Of a DNA stretch of 64,000 nucleotides, positions 33,718-41,360 are shown one piece after another. The DNA is from Nocardia sp. NBC_01327 (GTDB taxonomy: Bacteria > Actinomycetota > Actinomycetes > Mycobacteriales > Mycobacteriaceae): positions 4,340,001-4,404,000 of the forward strand of contig NZ_CP108383.1 in NCBI RefSeq assembly GCF_035958815.1, given 5' to 3'. Position 1 is the first letter of the stretch; every line of letters begins with the position of its first letter. The notes beneath the pieces are model-generated. The model made no database searches and was not told the origin of the DNA. It saw only the letters and a list, made by a program, of their open reading frames with translations. The position numbers and the translations under genes are program-made.

Positions 33718-34461
33718 TCAGTGTTCACGCAGTAGTCGGCCCGAGCCTTCGACCCGGTCGTGAAGGCCGTGCTCGCGCAGTGCGTGCCAGAGTGTCGCGG
33801 AGTTGATGGCGATGACCGGCTTGCCGAGCTCGCGTTCGAGTTCGTCGGCCAGGGCGACGAACGAGAGATTGGTGCCGACTTGGACGATGGCCTCGATATC
33901 CGGTCCGTCGAGCGAGGCCACCACCTGCCGCAGCCGATCCGGTGGCACCCGTGCGATATCCATGGCCGTCGGGCAGCGCAGCCCGGTGATGGCGGCGACC
34001 TCGAAGCCCGCCTCGGTGAAGAAGGCGCCGACCTCCTTGTCGGCTATGGGCTGATACGGCGAAAACACGGCAATGCGCCGGCAGCCGAGCTCGTGCAGCG
34101 CCGCCCGGCAGGAGCTCGCGCCGGTCGTCACGGGCAGGCCGGTGCGGTCGCGCAAGCGCTGTTCGAAGGCCGCATTACCGTGGACGCCGCCCCAGAAGGT
34201 CTCTGCGGACATGCCCATGACCATCCGATCCGGCTCGGCGGTGAGTGCATCGCGGACCGCGGTGTCGATGGACGCCCGGATCTGGCCCAGTAGCGCCTGG
34301 AAGTCGTTGTCGTCGCCCATGACCGGATTCGGAATGTACATCGATCCCGCGCGATAGGTGATGCCGGGCAACCCGGCCTTCCAATAGTCGTGCTCGACAA
34401 CGGTATTGGTGCTGGGCACGATCACCCCGAAGACGGCTCGGGTTCCCACGGCATTGGTCAT
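33718..34461 (-). CDS. Asp/Glu racemase-superfamily protein (maleate isomerase/arylmalonate decarboxylase group), Val195 paralogue
   Basis: 247 aa from ATG 34461 (AGGAAA box). Begins FGVIVPSTNTVVEHDYW, the maleate isomerase/AMDase start. Aligns without gaps with the 36146-36889 paralogue. At the first catalytic-Cys position of maleate isomerases it has Ser85 (MGMSAETFWGG), and at the second it has Val195 (QVGTNLS), so the normal two-Cys chemistry is missing; Cys118 in TGASSC remains. Located downstream of, and perhaps co-transcribed with, a TetR gene (38 bp gap). Activity uncertain. Confidence 0.75.
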   Translation of the reverse strand: MTNAVGTRAVFGVIVPSTNTVVEHDYWKAGLPGITYRAGSMYIPNPVMGDDNDFQALLGQIRASIDTAVRDALTAEPDRMVMGMSAETFWGGVHGNAAFEQRLRDRTGLPVTTGASSCRAALHELGCRRIAVFSPYQPIADKEVGAFFTEAGFEVAAITGLRCPTAMDIARVPPDRLRQVVASLDGPDIEAIVQVGTNLSFVALADELERELGKPVIAINSATLWHALREHGLHDRVEGSGRLLREH

Positions 34462-34499
34462 CGGTTTCCTCGGTGGTGCGCAGTATCGGGAAGAGCTGA

Positions 34500-35069
34500 T
34501 CAGTGGGTACGGGTTGTGGTGCGGGACAGCGCGTCCGCCACCGCGCGATGGGCGCGATCCCGGTCGGCGGCGCGATCCAGGAGCAGCGCGTCGACGAGCA
34601 GGGGAGCCACGATGGTCATGGCCGTCTCCTCGACGGGCGCGGGGTCCTCGATACCGGCCGCCCGGGCCGCGGTACCGAAGGGTGCGAGCAGATCCCGCAC
34701 ATAGCGACGGCGTAGTTCGGCGCATTCCGGATCGGTGGTGGAAGCGGTGACCAGCGCGCGCAGGAAGGCGGCAACGGGCTTGTCGCGCAGGCGATCACAG
34801 AGCACATCCACTTCGGCGTGCAGATCGGCCACCGGATCACCGGTGGGCTGCGGCGACGGATGCGGGGCCACCGCGATGAGCGCGGCGAGGAAGTCCCTGG
34901 GTGCGGGCCAGTGCCGGTAGATGGTCGTGCGGGCGACGCCCGTAATGCTGTGCAGCCGTTGCGGAGTGAGCGCGCCGGCGCCCTCGGTGAGTACAAGCTC
35001 GAGGGCTGCGGTGAGCACGATCGCTGTGGTGTCGGCGGCGGGTCCGGCCGGTCGTCCGGGTCTGGTCAC
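34500..35069 (-). CDS. TetR family regulator
   Basis: 189 aa from GTG 35069. HTH: TEGAGALTPQRLHSITGVARTTIYRHWPAPRDFL (about 28-62). The C-terminal ligand domain is Ala/Leu-rich (TetR_C_16-like). Divergent from the bicupin gene, with palindromic candidate operators in the 98-bp gap. Followed on the same strand by the racemase-family gene. Confidence 0.87.
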   Translation of the reverse strand: MTRPGRPAGPAADTTAIVLTAALELVLTEGAGALTPQRLHSITGVARTTIYRHWPAPRDFLAALIAVAPHPSPQPTGDPVADLHAEVDVLCDRLRDKPVAAFLRALVTASTTDPECAELRRRYVRDLLAPFGTAARAAGIEDPAPVEETAMTIVAPLLVDALLLDRAADRDRAHRAVADALSRTTTRTH

Positions 35070-35094
35070 AGCAATAAACGATACATCTTGTTTT

Positions 35095-35108
35095 GCTTAT
35101 TCGTAAGC
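35095..35108. promoter_or_regulatory. Candidate TetR operator GCTTA-TTCG-TAAGC
   Basis: Perfect 5-4-5 palindrome midway between the TetR start and the bicupin gene, flanked by a wider inverted repeat CGATACA (35079) / TGTATCG (35118). AT-rich, so likely also the overlapping divergent promoters. Confidence 0.5.
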
Positions 35109-35125
35109 GCTACATTCTGTATCGG

Positions 35126-35155
35126 AAACACTGCTTCCCTCAAACACTGCTTCCC
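35126..35155 (+). repeat. Direct repeat in the bicupin leader
   Basis: AAACACTGCTTCCC occurs at 35126-35139 and again at 35142-35155 (16-bp period), ending just before the AGGAGGA ribosome site. Could be a regulator's direct-repeat site or a slipped duplication. Confidence 0.55.
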
Positions 35156-35167
35156 CCAGGAGGACCC

Positions 35168-36061
35168 ATGCGTCCGCATGTCGAACTCATCGACGAAAAA
35201 GATCTGATCTGGCACATCGCCGAATTCGAGCACGGCACGGGTAGCGCGGAACAGCGCAATCTCAGCTATGACGAGGAGGACGGCTCGGCCTCCCTCAAGG
35301 TTCGGTTCACCAGTGAGTGGACTCGGCCCGCCGGTGTCCATCATGCCGAGACGGAATGGTTCGTGCTGTCCGGGCGTGTCACTGTCGGCGGGACGGTGCT
35401 CGGCCCGGAGGGCTACTGGGCGGCCCCGCCGGGGGTATGGACGCCGGAGCTCTCGGTGGCGGCGGGAACCGAGATCCTGCTGTTCCGCGAGTTCGGCGAC
35501 TGGCACTTCGACCTCGCCGCGGCCGACCGTGAATTCGTCCGTGCCGACCAGAGACTCATCGTTCTGGATTCGGCGGCGATGCCGTGGATCGACGTCAAGG
35601 ACGGCAGCCCGATGCGCTTCGATCTGGGCGGCACCCCCGTCCCCGGCCTCTACATCAAACTGCTGCATCGCGATGAGAAGACCGGGTTCTACACCCGCCT
35701 GATCAAGGCCAAGCCGGGCTGGCGGGAGGTCCCGCTGGCACATCATCCGTGCAGTGAGGAGGCATACTGCCTGGACGGCGGTTTCGAGTACAACTTCGGA
35801 ACCATGTGGCCCGGAACGTATTTCTGGCGCCCGGCCTTCATCCGGCACGGCGACTTCACCGCGGACGCCGAACTGGGCTGCACCTGGCTGCTCCGCTCGG
35901 ATGCCGACCTGGTCGACTGGTACACCGACAATGCCAAGGTCGTCATGACCGGTGATGCCACGAACTGGGGCCCGGACTTCCCGCAGAGCATCGCGCCCCG
36001 GTTCATCTCACCGGTTCGCTCCGCCTCCATCGGCGCGTGGGCTGATCCGACCCACCAGTGA
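35168..36061 (+). CDS. Bicupin-domain protein
   Basis: 297 aa from ATG 35168 with a strong AGGAGGA box. Two cupin barrels, about 50-130 (GVHHAETEWFVLSGRVTVGG, EGYWAAPPGVW) and 175-265 (TGFYTRLIKAKPGW, HHPCSEEAYCLDGGF, GTYFWRPAFIRHG). Histidines and glutamates in both (HH..E, HH..E..Y) could bind metal. Relatives range from dioxygenases to binding proteins; the reaction is unknown. Controlled by the divergent TetR, presumably. The stop codon lies inside a perfect 19-bp tandem duplication. Confidence 0.75.
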   Translation: MRPHVELIDEKDLIWHIAEFEHGTGSAEQRNLSYDEEDGSASLKVRFTSEWTRPAGVHHAETEWFVLSGRVTVGGTVLGPEGYWAAPPGVWTPELSVAAGTEILLFREFGDWHFDLAAADREFVRADQRLIVLDSAAMPWIDVKDGSPMRFDLGGTPVPGLYIKLLHRDEKTGFYTRLIKAKPGWREVPLAHHPCSEEAYCLDGGFEYNFGTMWPGTYFWRPAFIRHGDFTADAELGCTWLLRSDADLVDWYTDNAKVVMTGDATNWGPDFPQSIAPRFISPVRSASIGAWADPTHQ

Positions 36062-36083
36062 CACTCCGACCCACCAGTGACAC
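36046..36083. repeat. 19-bp perfect tandem duplication across the bicupin stop codon
   Basis: TCCGACCCACCAGTGACAC at 36046-36064 is repeated immediately at 36065-36083. The first copy contains the functional TGA at 36059-36061, so the duplication does not change the protein. Confidence 0.9.
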
Positions 36084-36087
36084 GCAG

Positions 36088-36126
36088 TGTCCGGGTCCAT
36101 CCGAGGTGATCGGATGGACCCGGACA
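36088..36126. terminator. Strong bidirectional terminator
   Basis: Perfect 17-bp arms (left TGTCCGGGTCCATCCGA at 36088-36104, right 36110-36126), 5-nt loop, followed by TTTCTTT. Separates the bicupin gene from the end of the convergent 43803->36146 operon and marks its 3' end. Confidence 0.9.
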
Positions 36127-36145
36127 TTTCTTTCGAAGGTGAGAG

Positions 36146-36889
36146 TCAGTGGTCGCGCAGCAGCGATCCGGCCCCCTCGATCCGGTCGGTGATCCCGTTG
36201 TCCCGCAATGCCATCCACCAGGTGGCGGCATTGATGGCGAGGACCGGCTTGCCCAGCCAGCGCTCGGCCTCATCGGCCAGCCGGACCATGGACAGATTGG
36301 TCCCGCACTGCACGAGCGCGTCCACGCCGTCACTATCGGCTTCCAGGAGGGCCTCGCGTAGCCGTTCCTCGGGCACATGGGCAATGGATACCGCTGTCGG
36401 GCAGCGCAATCCGATGATCGTCCGCACCTCGTACCCGAGTTCCCCGAAGAACCGCACCACGTTCTCGTCGCCGACCGGCTGATACGGGGTGACCACGCCG
36501 ATCCGCTCGGCCCCGTAGAGCTTCAGAGCCCGACTGCACGCCTCCGCTCCGGTCGCTACCTCCAGACCGGTCGCCTCGTGGATCTGCGCGACGAATCGCC
36601 GGTTGCCCTCCACACCGCCCCAGAAGGTTTCGGCCGACATACCCATCACCATGTAGTCGGGCTCGCAGGTCAGCACCCGCTCGCAGGTCGTGACCAACTC
36701 GGCGCGAATCTGATCGAGCAGCCGCCCCATACCGGTGTCGTCGCTCATATTCTGATCGCGAATATGGATGCGGCCGAAGTGTGCGGTCACCCCGGGCACG
36801 CCCATACGCGCGAAATCCGGTTCCACAACCGTATTGGTGGACGGGGCCAGTACCCCGAATTTGGTGCGCCAGCCGAGCACATCGGGCAT
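36146..36889 (-). CDS. Asp/Glu racemase-superfamily enzyme (arylmalonate decarboxylase/maleate isomerase group), Cys195 form
   Basis: 247 aa from ATG 36889 (AGGAGA box). FGVLAPSTNTVVEPDF start, VMGMSAETFWGG with Ser85, and QCGTNLS with Cys195. A single Cys at the second position and none at the first is the arrangement of arylmalonate decarboxylase (one Cys) rather than maleate isomerase (two). Last gene of the tetrapyrrole-type operon, 31 bp after the SDR. Decarboxylation or isomerisation of a substituted malonate or maleate is the inferred role. Confidence 0.78.
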   Translation of the reverse strand: MPDVLGWRTKFGVLAPSTNTVVEPDFARMGVPGVTAHFGRIHIRDQNMSDDTGMGRLLDQIRAELVTTCERVLTCEPDYMVMGMSAETFWGGVEGNRRFVAQIHEATGLEVATGAEACSRALKLYGAERIGVVTPYQPVGDENVVRFFGELGYEVRTIIGLRCPTAVSIAHVPEERLREALLEADSDGVDALVQCGTNLSMVRLADEAERWLGKPVLAINAATWWMALRDNGITDRIEGAGSLLRDH

Positions 36890-36920
36890 CGGATCATCTC
36901 CTGGTAGTACGGATGTCGAA

Positions 36921-37697
36921 TCAGTCGGCGAACAGATCGCGCGTGCGGAAAGGGGCGGCGGCGAAGCGGCGCAGCACCTTTCCGGTGGTCAGCCACCGCA
37001 CGTGCGCGCCATTGCGGGTGCGGGTGACGGCGCGCTCGGCCAGCCACGGGGTGACGGTCTCGACGCGGTCGGCGAGGATGTTGAAGATCCTGCGCGCCTT
37101 CGCCAGTTCGGCGGGATCGCTGTATCCGCCGATGAGCAGGTCGGTGACCACCATGCCGGGACTGAGCAGCCCGACGGTCACCTGATCGGGGGTTTCCTTC
37201 GCCAGCGCCTCGGTCAGATAGGTGACGGCCCGCTTGCTGGCGCCGTACACCCCGAGCCCGGGTACCGAGCGGCCGTCGCTGCCCAGACCCTCCATATTCC
37301 AGATGTGACCGCGGCCGTGTGCGGCCATGGCCGGCACCGCGACGGCGCACCCATTGAGCACGCCGAGGAGATTGGTGTTCACCACTTTTCGCGCATCGTC
37401 GGCCGCCAGTTCCCACAGAGGTGTGCGCGTGTGGGAGATGCCCGCGTTGTTGATCCAGATATCCACACCCCCGAAGCGCTCGACCGCCGCATTCCAGAAG
37501 CCCTGCACCTGGTCGCGATCGGTGACGTCGGCGGCGTGAACCAGTGCGCTATCGGGCAATTCGGCCCGCACCCTGTCGGTCCGTTCCGGGTCCGTACCGC
37601 ACACCGCGACCCGGTGCCCTCGCGCCAGCAAAGCCTGCGCCATACCGAATCCGATGCCGCGGGTGCCGCCGGTGATCGCCACGGTCGCGGTGCTCAT
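36921..37697 (-). CDS. Short-chain dehydrogenase/reductase
   Basis: 258 aa from ATG 37697, overlapping the upstream stop by 4 bp. NAD(P)-binding TGGTRGIG at 9-16, NNAGISH, the catalytic Tyr-xxx-Lys in VYGASK, and SPGMVVTDLL after it. The Ser that normally precedes Tyr may be in EGLGSDG. The C-terminal segment is longer than usual (TPWLAERAVTRTRNGAHVRWLTTGKV), resembling the membrane-leaning tails of plant NYC1-type chlorophyll b reductases, although that resemblance is weak. Sixth overlapping gene of the operon, oxidising or reducing a pathway carbonyl. Confidence 0.85.
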   Translation of the reverse strand: MSTATVAITGGTRGIGFGMAQALLARGHRVAVCGTDPERTDRVRAELPDSALVHAADVTDRDQVQGFWNAAVERFGGVDIWINNAGISHTRTPLWELAADDARKVVNTNLLGVLNGCAVAVPAMAAHGRGHIWNMEGLGSDGRSVPGLGVYGASKRAVTYLTEALAKETPDQVTVGLLSPGMVVTDLLIGGYSDPAELAKARRIFNILADRVETVTPWLAERAVTRTRNGAHVRWLTTGKVLRRFAAAPFRTRDLFAD

Positions 37698-38605
37698 TCG
37701 CGCTCCAGGACGCCGTGGAGAACGGCGGACAGGCTGTTGTGCTGGAACAGCTGGTACACCACCGCGAGGGTGCCGCCCGCCCCCATTCCGGGCTCGGCGT
37801 CGAGCATGAATTCCCGCCCGACCAGGCGGCGCCCGTCGTTCTGATGCAGGCGCACGAAATGGGCGCGCCCGTAGGCCAGCCCATTGCCCCAGATATCGAA
37901 GCCCTCGTAGAAGGAGCGAATACCGTCGCGGCGCACCGTGAACCGAGAATCGGACTCGATCAGCCCCGATATGGTCCGGTGATGCTCGGCGACGAGCAGG
38001 CTGAGCGGGTCGACGGCGACCGTCATGCGCACCTTGCCGAGCTCCTGCTGATCGGCGCTCCACAGCTGCAGATCGCCCGAGAATCGGCTCTCGTCCTTCG
38101 TGGGCACCGTGAACGGCACGGCTCCACAGCGGGTTTCGGTATCGATGCGCTGCTGCACCAGTTCGGGGTCGCGGGTGTAGACGCCGTTGAACACGCCCAC
38201 CATCGCCGGTCCCTGGTACAGCACCGAGGAGTACACCTGGGTATCGTCGATGGTCTGGTTCCAGGTGTTCAGCGATACCTGCCAGCCCGGGCCGTAGTAG
38301 TTGGCGTCGACGAATCCGCCGTAGGGCTGGCCCGCACCGTAGAAATCGGGTCCGGTGTAGATCCGGTCGCCGTCGGAGTCGATCACCCCGAATTCGAAGG
38401 GTGCTCCGAGAGCGAAGCGCCCGGCGAGCTTTCCGCCGCCGGTGAGTCCGCCGTCCATGAAGTAGGTCGTCTCACCGTCGGCGAAGACCGATGAGCGGCG
38501 GATGTCCTCGAACCCGAGCCAGACCCCCTCCGCGTCGAAAAGTGAAGGCCGGCCGACCCATTCACCGGCAATACGCTGTTGCCAGAGGCTCGGTGCGCCG
38601 GTCAT
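37694..38605 (-). CDS. Unrecognised beta-rich protein of the tetrapyrrole-type operon
   Basis: 303 aa, no family that I can name with confidence. Mostly short hydrophobic strands broken by Gly/Asp/Asn turns (GEWVGRPSLFD, FMDGGLTGGGKLAGRF, FVDANYYGPGWQV, ALVVYQLFQHN-like end). The GxW start and strand spacing recall lipocalin/calycin proteins, a fold that includes bilin lyases; this is impression, not proof. No signal peptide, so cytosolic. Overlaps both neighbours by 4 bp, between an RCCR homologue and the SDR, so a tetrapyrrole-binding or isomerase role is possible. Confidence 0.7.
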   Translation of the reverse strand: MTGAPSLWQQRIAGEWVGRPSLFDAEGVWLGFEDIRRSSVFADGETTYFMDGGLTGGGKLAGRFALGAPFEFGVIDSDGDRIYTGPDFYGAGQPYGGFVDANYYGPGWQVSLNTWNQTIDDTQVYSSVLYQGPAMVGVFNGVYTRDPELVQQRIDTETRCGAVPFTVPTKDESRFSGDLQLWSADQQELGKVRMTVAVDPLSLLVAEHHRTISGLIESDSRFTVRRDGIRSFYEGFDIWGNGLAYGRAHFVRLHQNDGRRLVGREFMLDAEPGMGAGGTLAVVYQLFQHNSLSAVLHGVLERE

Positions 38606-39291
38606 GACGCGAGCTCCCGGCGCACTCGTTCGGATTGTTCGGCCCCGAGCAGCCGGGTGACCTGCGCCCATACCGGATCCACCTGGGGGCTGAAGAGATT
38701 CGCGCGATTGGCCAGATCCCGGGCGGGGAGATCGGCGTCCACGGCGGGTACCCCCTTGTCCACCAGCGTGAGCCAGTGCCGCAGGTACGCATCGACGCTG
38801 TCGCCCAGCGCGCCGAACGCCGTCTCCGTCGCCCGGCAGACCACCATCCACGGCGACATGAGCGCCCGCTGCCGGGGCCCGATCGCCGCCGGTGTCACCC
38901 CGTCGATCTCCCAGGCGGACTCCAGCACCGGGGTCAGCGGCAGATAGGCGGCGTCGAGATACTCCAGATTCACCGCCAGATCCGCGCGTGGAATGAGGTC
39001 CAGATGCATGGCGTAGTAGTCGCCGCCGTAGACCGAGTCCAGCGTGAAATGCGGTACCGCGGAATCGTTCCCAGTGAATGCGAAGATCATATGGCTGTCC
39101 AGCCCGATCGGCGGCACCACCAGATCGACGGTCACCGCCTTGTCGATCGTGCCGCCGCGCAGCACGCGCAGCCGTCCCACCGGTTCCGGTGACGTGGCGC
39201 TGGTCAGCGCGATGTCCTCGGCGACGGTCAATCCGAGTGCGGTGGAGAGGGTTTCGAGAGTGCGCGCACTGAGCGCGGCAGGCAGGCTCAT
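38602..39291 (-). CDS. Red chlorophyll catabolite reductase (RCCR) / bilin reductase family protein 1
   Basis: 229 aa. Matches the RCCR core: VPHFTLDSV (plant APNFVVELI), then DLIPRADLAVNLEYLDAAY at 98-116 (plant DLPHRKDLVLSPDYLKEYY), and a C-terminal ARDLANR helix in the place of plant RRDKSFRR. Family members reduce linear tetrapyrroles with electrons from ferredoxin, without metal or flavin cofactors. An acidic Asp85 stands where plant RCCR has the Glu of VVEL. Cytosolic. Overlaps the Rieske gene upstream and the beta-rich gene downstream, each by 4 bp. Confidence 0.75.
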   Translation of the reverse strand: MSLPAALSARTLETLSTALGLTVAEDIALTSATSPEPVGRLRVLRGGTIDKAVTVDLVVPPIGLDSHMIFAFTGNDSAVPHFTLDSVYGGDYYAMHLDLIPRADLAVNLEYLDAAYLPLTPVLESAWEIDGVTPAAIGPRQRALMSPWMVVCRATETAFGALGDSVDAYLRHWLTLVDKGVPAVDADLPARDLANRANLFSPQVDPVWAQVTRLLGAEQSERVRRELAS

Positions 39292-40409
39292 AACGGTGTT
39301 CCTCCAGTGCGCGCCTTGTGCACCCAGGCGCTGGCGAGTTCGGGATTGTCGCGGCGGCCCGGTGAGGCGATGACGGTGGCGGTGCGCCGGGGGGCGTCAC
39401 CGGTGATGAGGTCATCGCCCTGCACCCACCAGCCCTGCTTGATGAGCTCCGCGCGCCGGCGCCGATAGGCGACCTGCAGTGCGTCACTGCGCACATGCAA
39501 TTCGTCCGAGAGGTCGAAGGGCAGCAGCTCCGGTCGCTGCGACTCCACCACCGGGCGGTCCTGCAGCAGGATCTTCTCGATGCGCTTGCGGGCGTTGGCA
39601 TCGGCCCACGAACCGGTGAAGAAATTGCGGAAGCCGAGGATCTTGACCAGCGTCCGGTCCTGGGAGAGCGGGATATTGAAGTCGTAGAGGATCAGATCGC
39701 CGATCGGCAGCCGCACATGCAATTTCACAATGTTCGGCAGATACCAGGCATTGGTGACCGTGACGTATTCCGGTCGCGGTTTGCCTCTGGCGAGCAGGCC
39801 CCACAGCCCCTTGGGCGGCGGCGGGCTGAGCTGGAAATCGGCCTCGGCCGACCAATCCGTCTGGTTCACCCGGAAATCCGGGATCTCGGGTTTATCGGGA
39901 TTGCCGAAGGCGGTGCCGTGCACGAACGGGGTGTGCGAGGCGTCGGCGACGTTCTCGAAGGTGCGCTCGTAGTTGGCGTCGATCACCATATCGACCTGGA
40001 CCGCGCGGAAGGCGGGGTCGTCCCACTGCGGTATTTCCGGAATTGGCGGGCGCTCCGGCTCCGGCAGATCGCCGAGGAACGCCCACACCATGCCGTGGCG
40101 CTCGAGGGTGGGGTAACTGTCCACGCGCGCTTTTCGCGGGATGGTGCGTTCGGGTGCATTGGCCGGGATGCGCACGCAGACGCCGTCGGGGTTGTACTGC
40201 CAGCCGTGGTACGGGCAGGTAATACAGTCCCCGGTCACCTTGCCCATGGACAGCGCGCCGCCGCGATGCACGCACAGATCCGACAGGCAGGTCACGGCCC
40301 CGGATTCGGTGCGGTAGAGCACAAAATCCTGTCCGAGGCAGGTCACCCTGCGTGGTTCGCGACCGATGCGATCGGCGAATTCGACGGCGTACCAGAAGTT
40401 CTTGAGCAC
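39288..40409 (-). CDS. Rieske non-haem iron oxygenase (PAO/VanA-like)
   Basis: 373 aa from GTG 40409 (AGGGAGA box). Rieske cluster ligands Cys46-x-His48 and Cys65-xx-His68 (CVHRG, CPYHGW); mononuclear iron ligands His159 and His164 (DASHTPFVH) after the bridging Asp156. C-terminal half is of the VanA_C type (RPVVESQRPELLP, ELHVRSDALQVAYRR). No adjacent reductase gene. Between two RCCR homologues it occupies the position of pheophorbide a oxygenase in plant chlorophyll breakdown, which is also a Rieske enzyme. The PAO C-terminal CxxC is absent, so substrate identity is inference. Confidence 0.9.
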   Translation of the reverse strand: MLKNFWYAVEFADRIGREPRRVTCLGQDFVLYRTESGAVTCLSDLCVHRGGALSMGKVTGDCITCPYHGWQYNPDGVCVRIPANAPERTIPRKARVDSYPTLERHGMVWAFLGDLPEPERPPIPEIPQWDDPAFRAVQVDMVIDANYERTFENVADASHTPFVHGTAFGNPDKPEIPDFRVNQTDWSAEADFQLSPPPPKGLWGLLARGKPRPEYVTVTNAWYLPNIVKLHVRLPIGDLILYDFNIPLSQDRTLVKILGFRNFFTGSWADANARKRIEKILLQDRPVVESQRPELLPFDLSDELHVRSDALQVAYRRRRAELIKQGWWVQGDDLITGDAPRRTATVIASPGRRDNPELASAWVHKARTGGTPL

Positions 40410-40418
40410 TCGATCTCC

Positions 40419-41360
40419 CTATCGCCGTTTCAATAACATGCCGTCGTCGAAGCCCGCGAGTTCATCGCGCGCGGTCGCCGAATCACGCAGATGCGCGTGC
40501 AGGAACAGCGCGGTGAGTCGCGCGAATCCCGGAAGTGCGTCGGTCTCGGCCGGACCGTCCAGAAATGCGCGCGCGGCGGTCGGATCGGCGTCCGCGATGC
40601 CGAAATGGTTGGCGCCCGGCACGATGGCGAGCAGGTGCTCGCCCTCCGGCAGGGCCTCCGCGAAGGTGCGCGCCACCGGGTCGGGCCGGTCCTCGCCTTC
40701 GCCGTAGCGGTCGGCGCTGCCCTTGATGACACCGTCATTGGTGCCGACACCCAGCAATACCGGGCAGTTCACCTGTGCGGGCAGCACCGTCCCCGGATCC
40801 CAGCCGAGCATGGTGGCCACCATGGTGTGCGCACCCCAGGCGAAGACCGCACGCACGGAGGGGAAATAGCTCGCCGACTGCAGTACGACGGTGCCACCGG
40901 CCGAGTGACCGCCGAGAGCGATCCGATCCAGATCCAATGCGCCGCGCAAGGGTTCGGTCTCATTGAGTTCGGCGAGCGCCGCCAGTACCGCCGGAATGGT
41001 GGGACAGGTGGGCCGGGTGCCGTAGGTGTCAGGCCGGGCGGCGGCGATATCGACCCCCGGCGTCAGGCCGCGCACCCCGCCGAACAATTCGGCCACTCGG
41101 TCGAAAGTCACCACGACGAAACCGGATTCGGCGACGGCGGTGGCGAAACGCCGGTAGGAGTCCTGGCCGACATTCACCCCGGACAGGAACAGCACCACGG
41201 GATACGGCGCAGCGGCGGCGTCCGGGGAGAAGACGCCACTGAGCCGTTCGGCATCGGTCCCGGAGGCCACGGCCGGGTAGTAGACCTTCAGATGGGCGGT
41301 ATCGAACGGCGCCGCACCCTCGGTGCGCACCGACCACCAGAGCGAACGGATCATGCTCAT
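40419..41360 (-). CDS. Alpha/beta hydrolase, chlorophyllase/dienelactone-hydrolase-like
   Basis: 313 aa from ATG 41360, overlapping the RCCR2 stop. YPVVLFLSGVNVGQDSYRRFATAVAESGFVVV is the chlorophyllase/PET-hydrolase-type start; nucleophile Ser in ALGGHSAGGT; acid Asp in GVGTNDGVI; His in PGANHFG. Plant chlorophyllase has GHSRGG. No signal peptide, so intracellular. Likely removes an ester side chain (phytyl- or methyl-ester-like) from the pathway substrate. Stop is 10 bp before the Rieske GTG. Confidence 0.82.
   Translation of the reverse strand: MSMIRSLWWSVRTEGAAPFDTAHLKVYYPAVASGTDAERLSGVFSPDAAAAPYPVVLFLSGVNVGQDSYRRFATAVAESGFVVVTFDRVAELFGGVRGLTPGVDIAAARPDTYGTRPTCPTIPAVLAALAELNETEPLRGALDLDRIALGGHSAGGTVVLQSASYFPSVRAVFAWGAHTMVATMLGWDPGTVLPAQVNCPVLLGVGTNDGVIKGSADRYGEGEDRPDPVARTFAEALPEGEHLLAIVPGANHFGIADADPTAARAFLDGPAETDALPGFARLTALFLHAHLRDSATARDELAGFDDGMLLKRR

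Noticed and set aside
36146..36889. Naming the racemase-family genes as maleate isomerase
   Set aside because: Both lack the first catalytic cysteine and one lacks the second, so a maleate isomerase label would overstate the evidence.
39288..40409. Calling the Rieske protein pheophorbide a oxygenase outright
   Set aside because: The Rieske and iron sites are shared by the whole class, and the C-terminal CxxC of PAO is missing; only context points to a tetrapyrrole.
40400..40440. GTTTCA near 40430 as a further regulon operator
   Set aside because: No matching GAAAC half at the right distance, and it lies inside the operon between two closely spaced genes.
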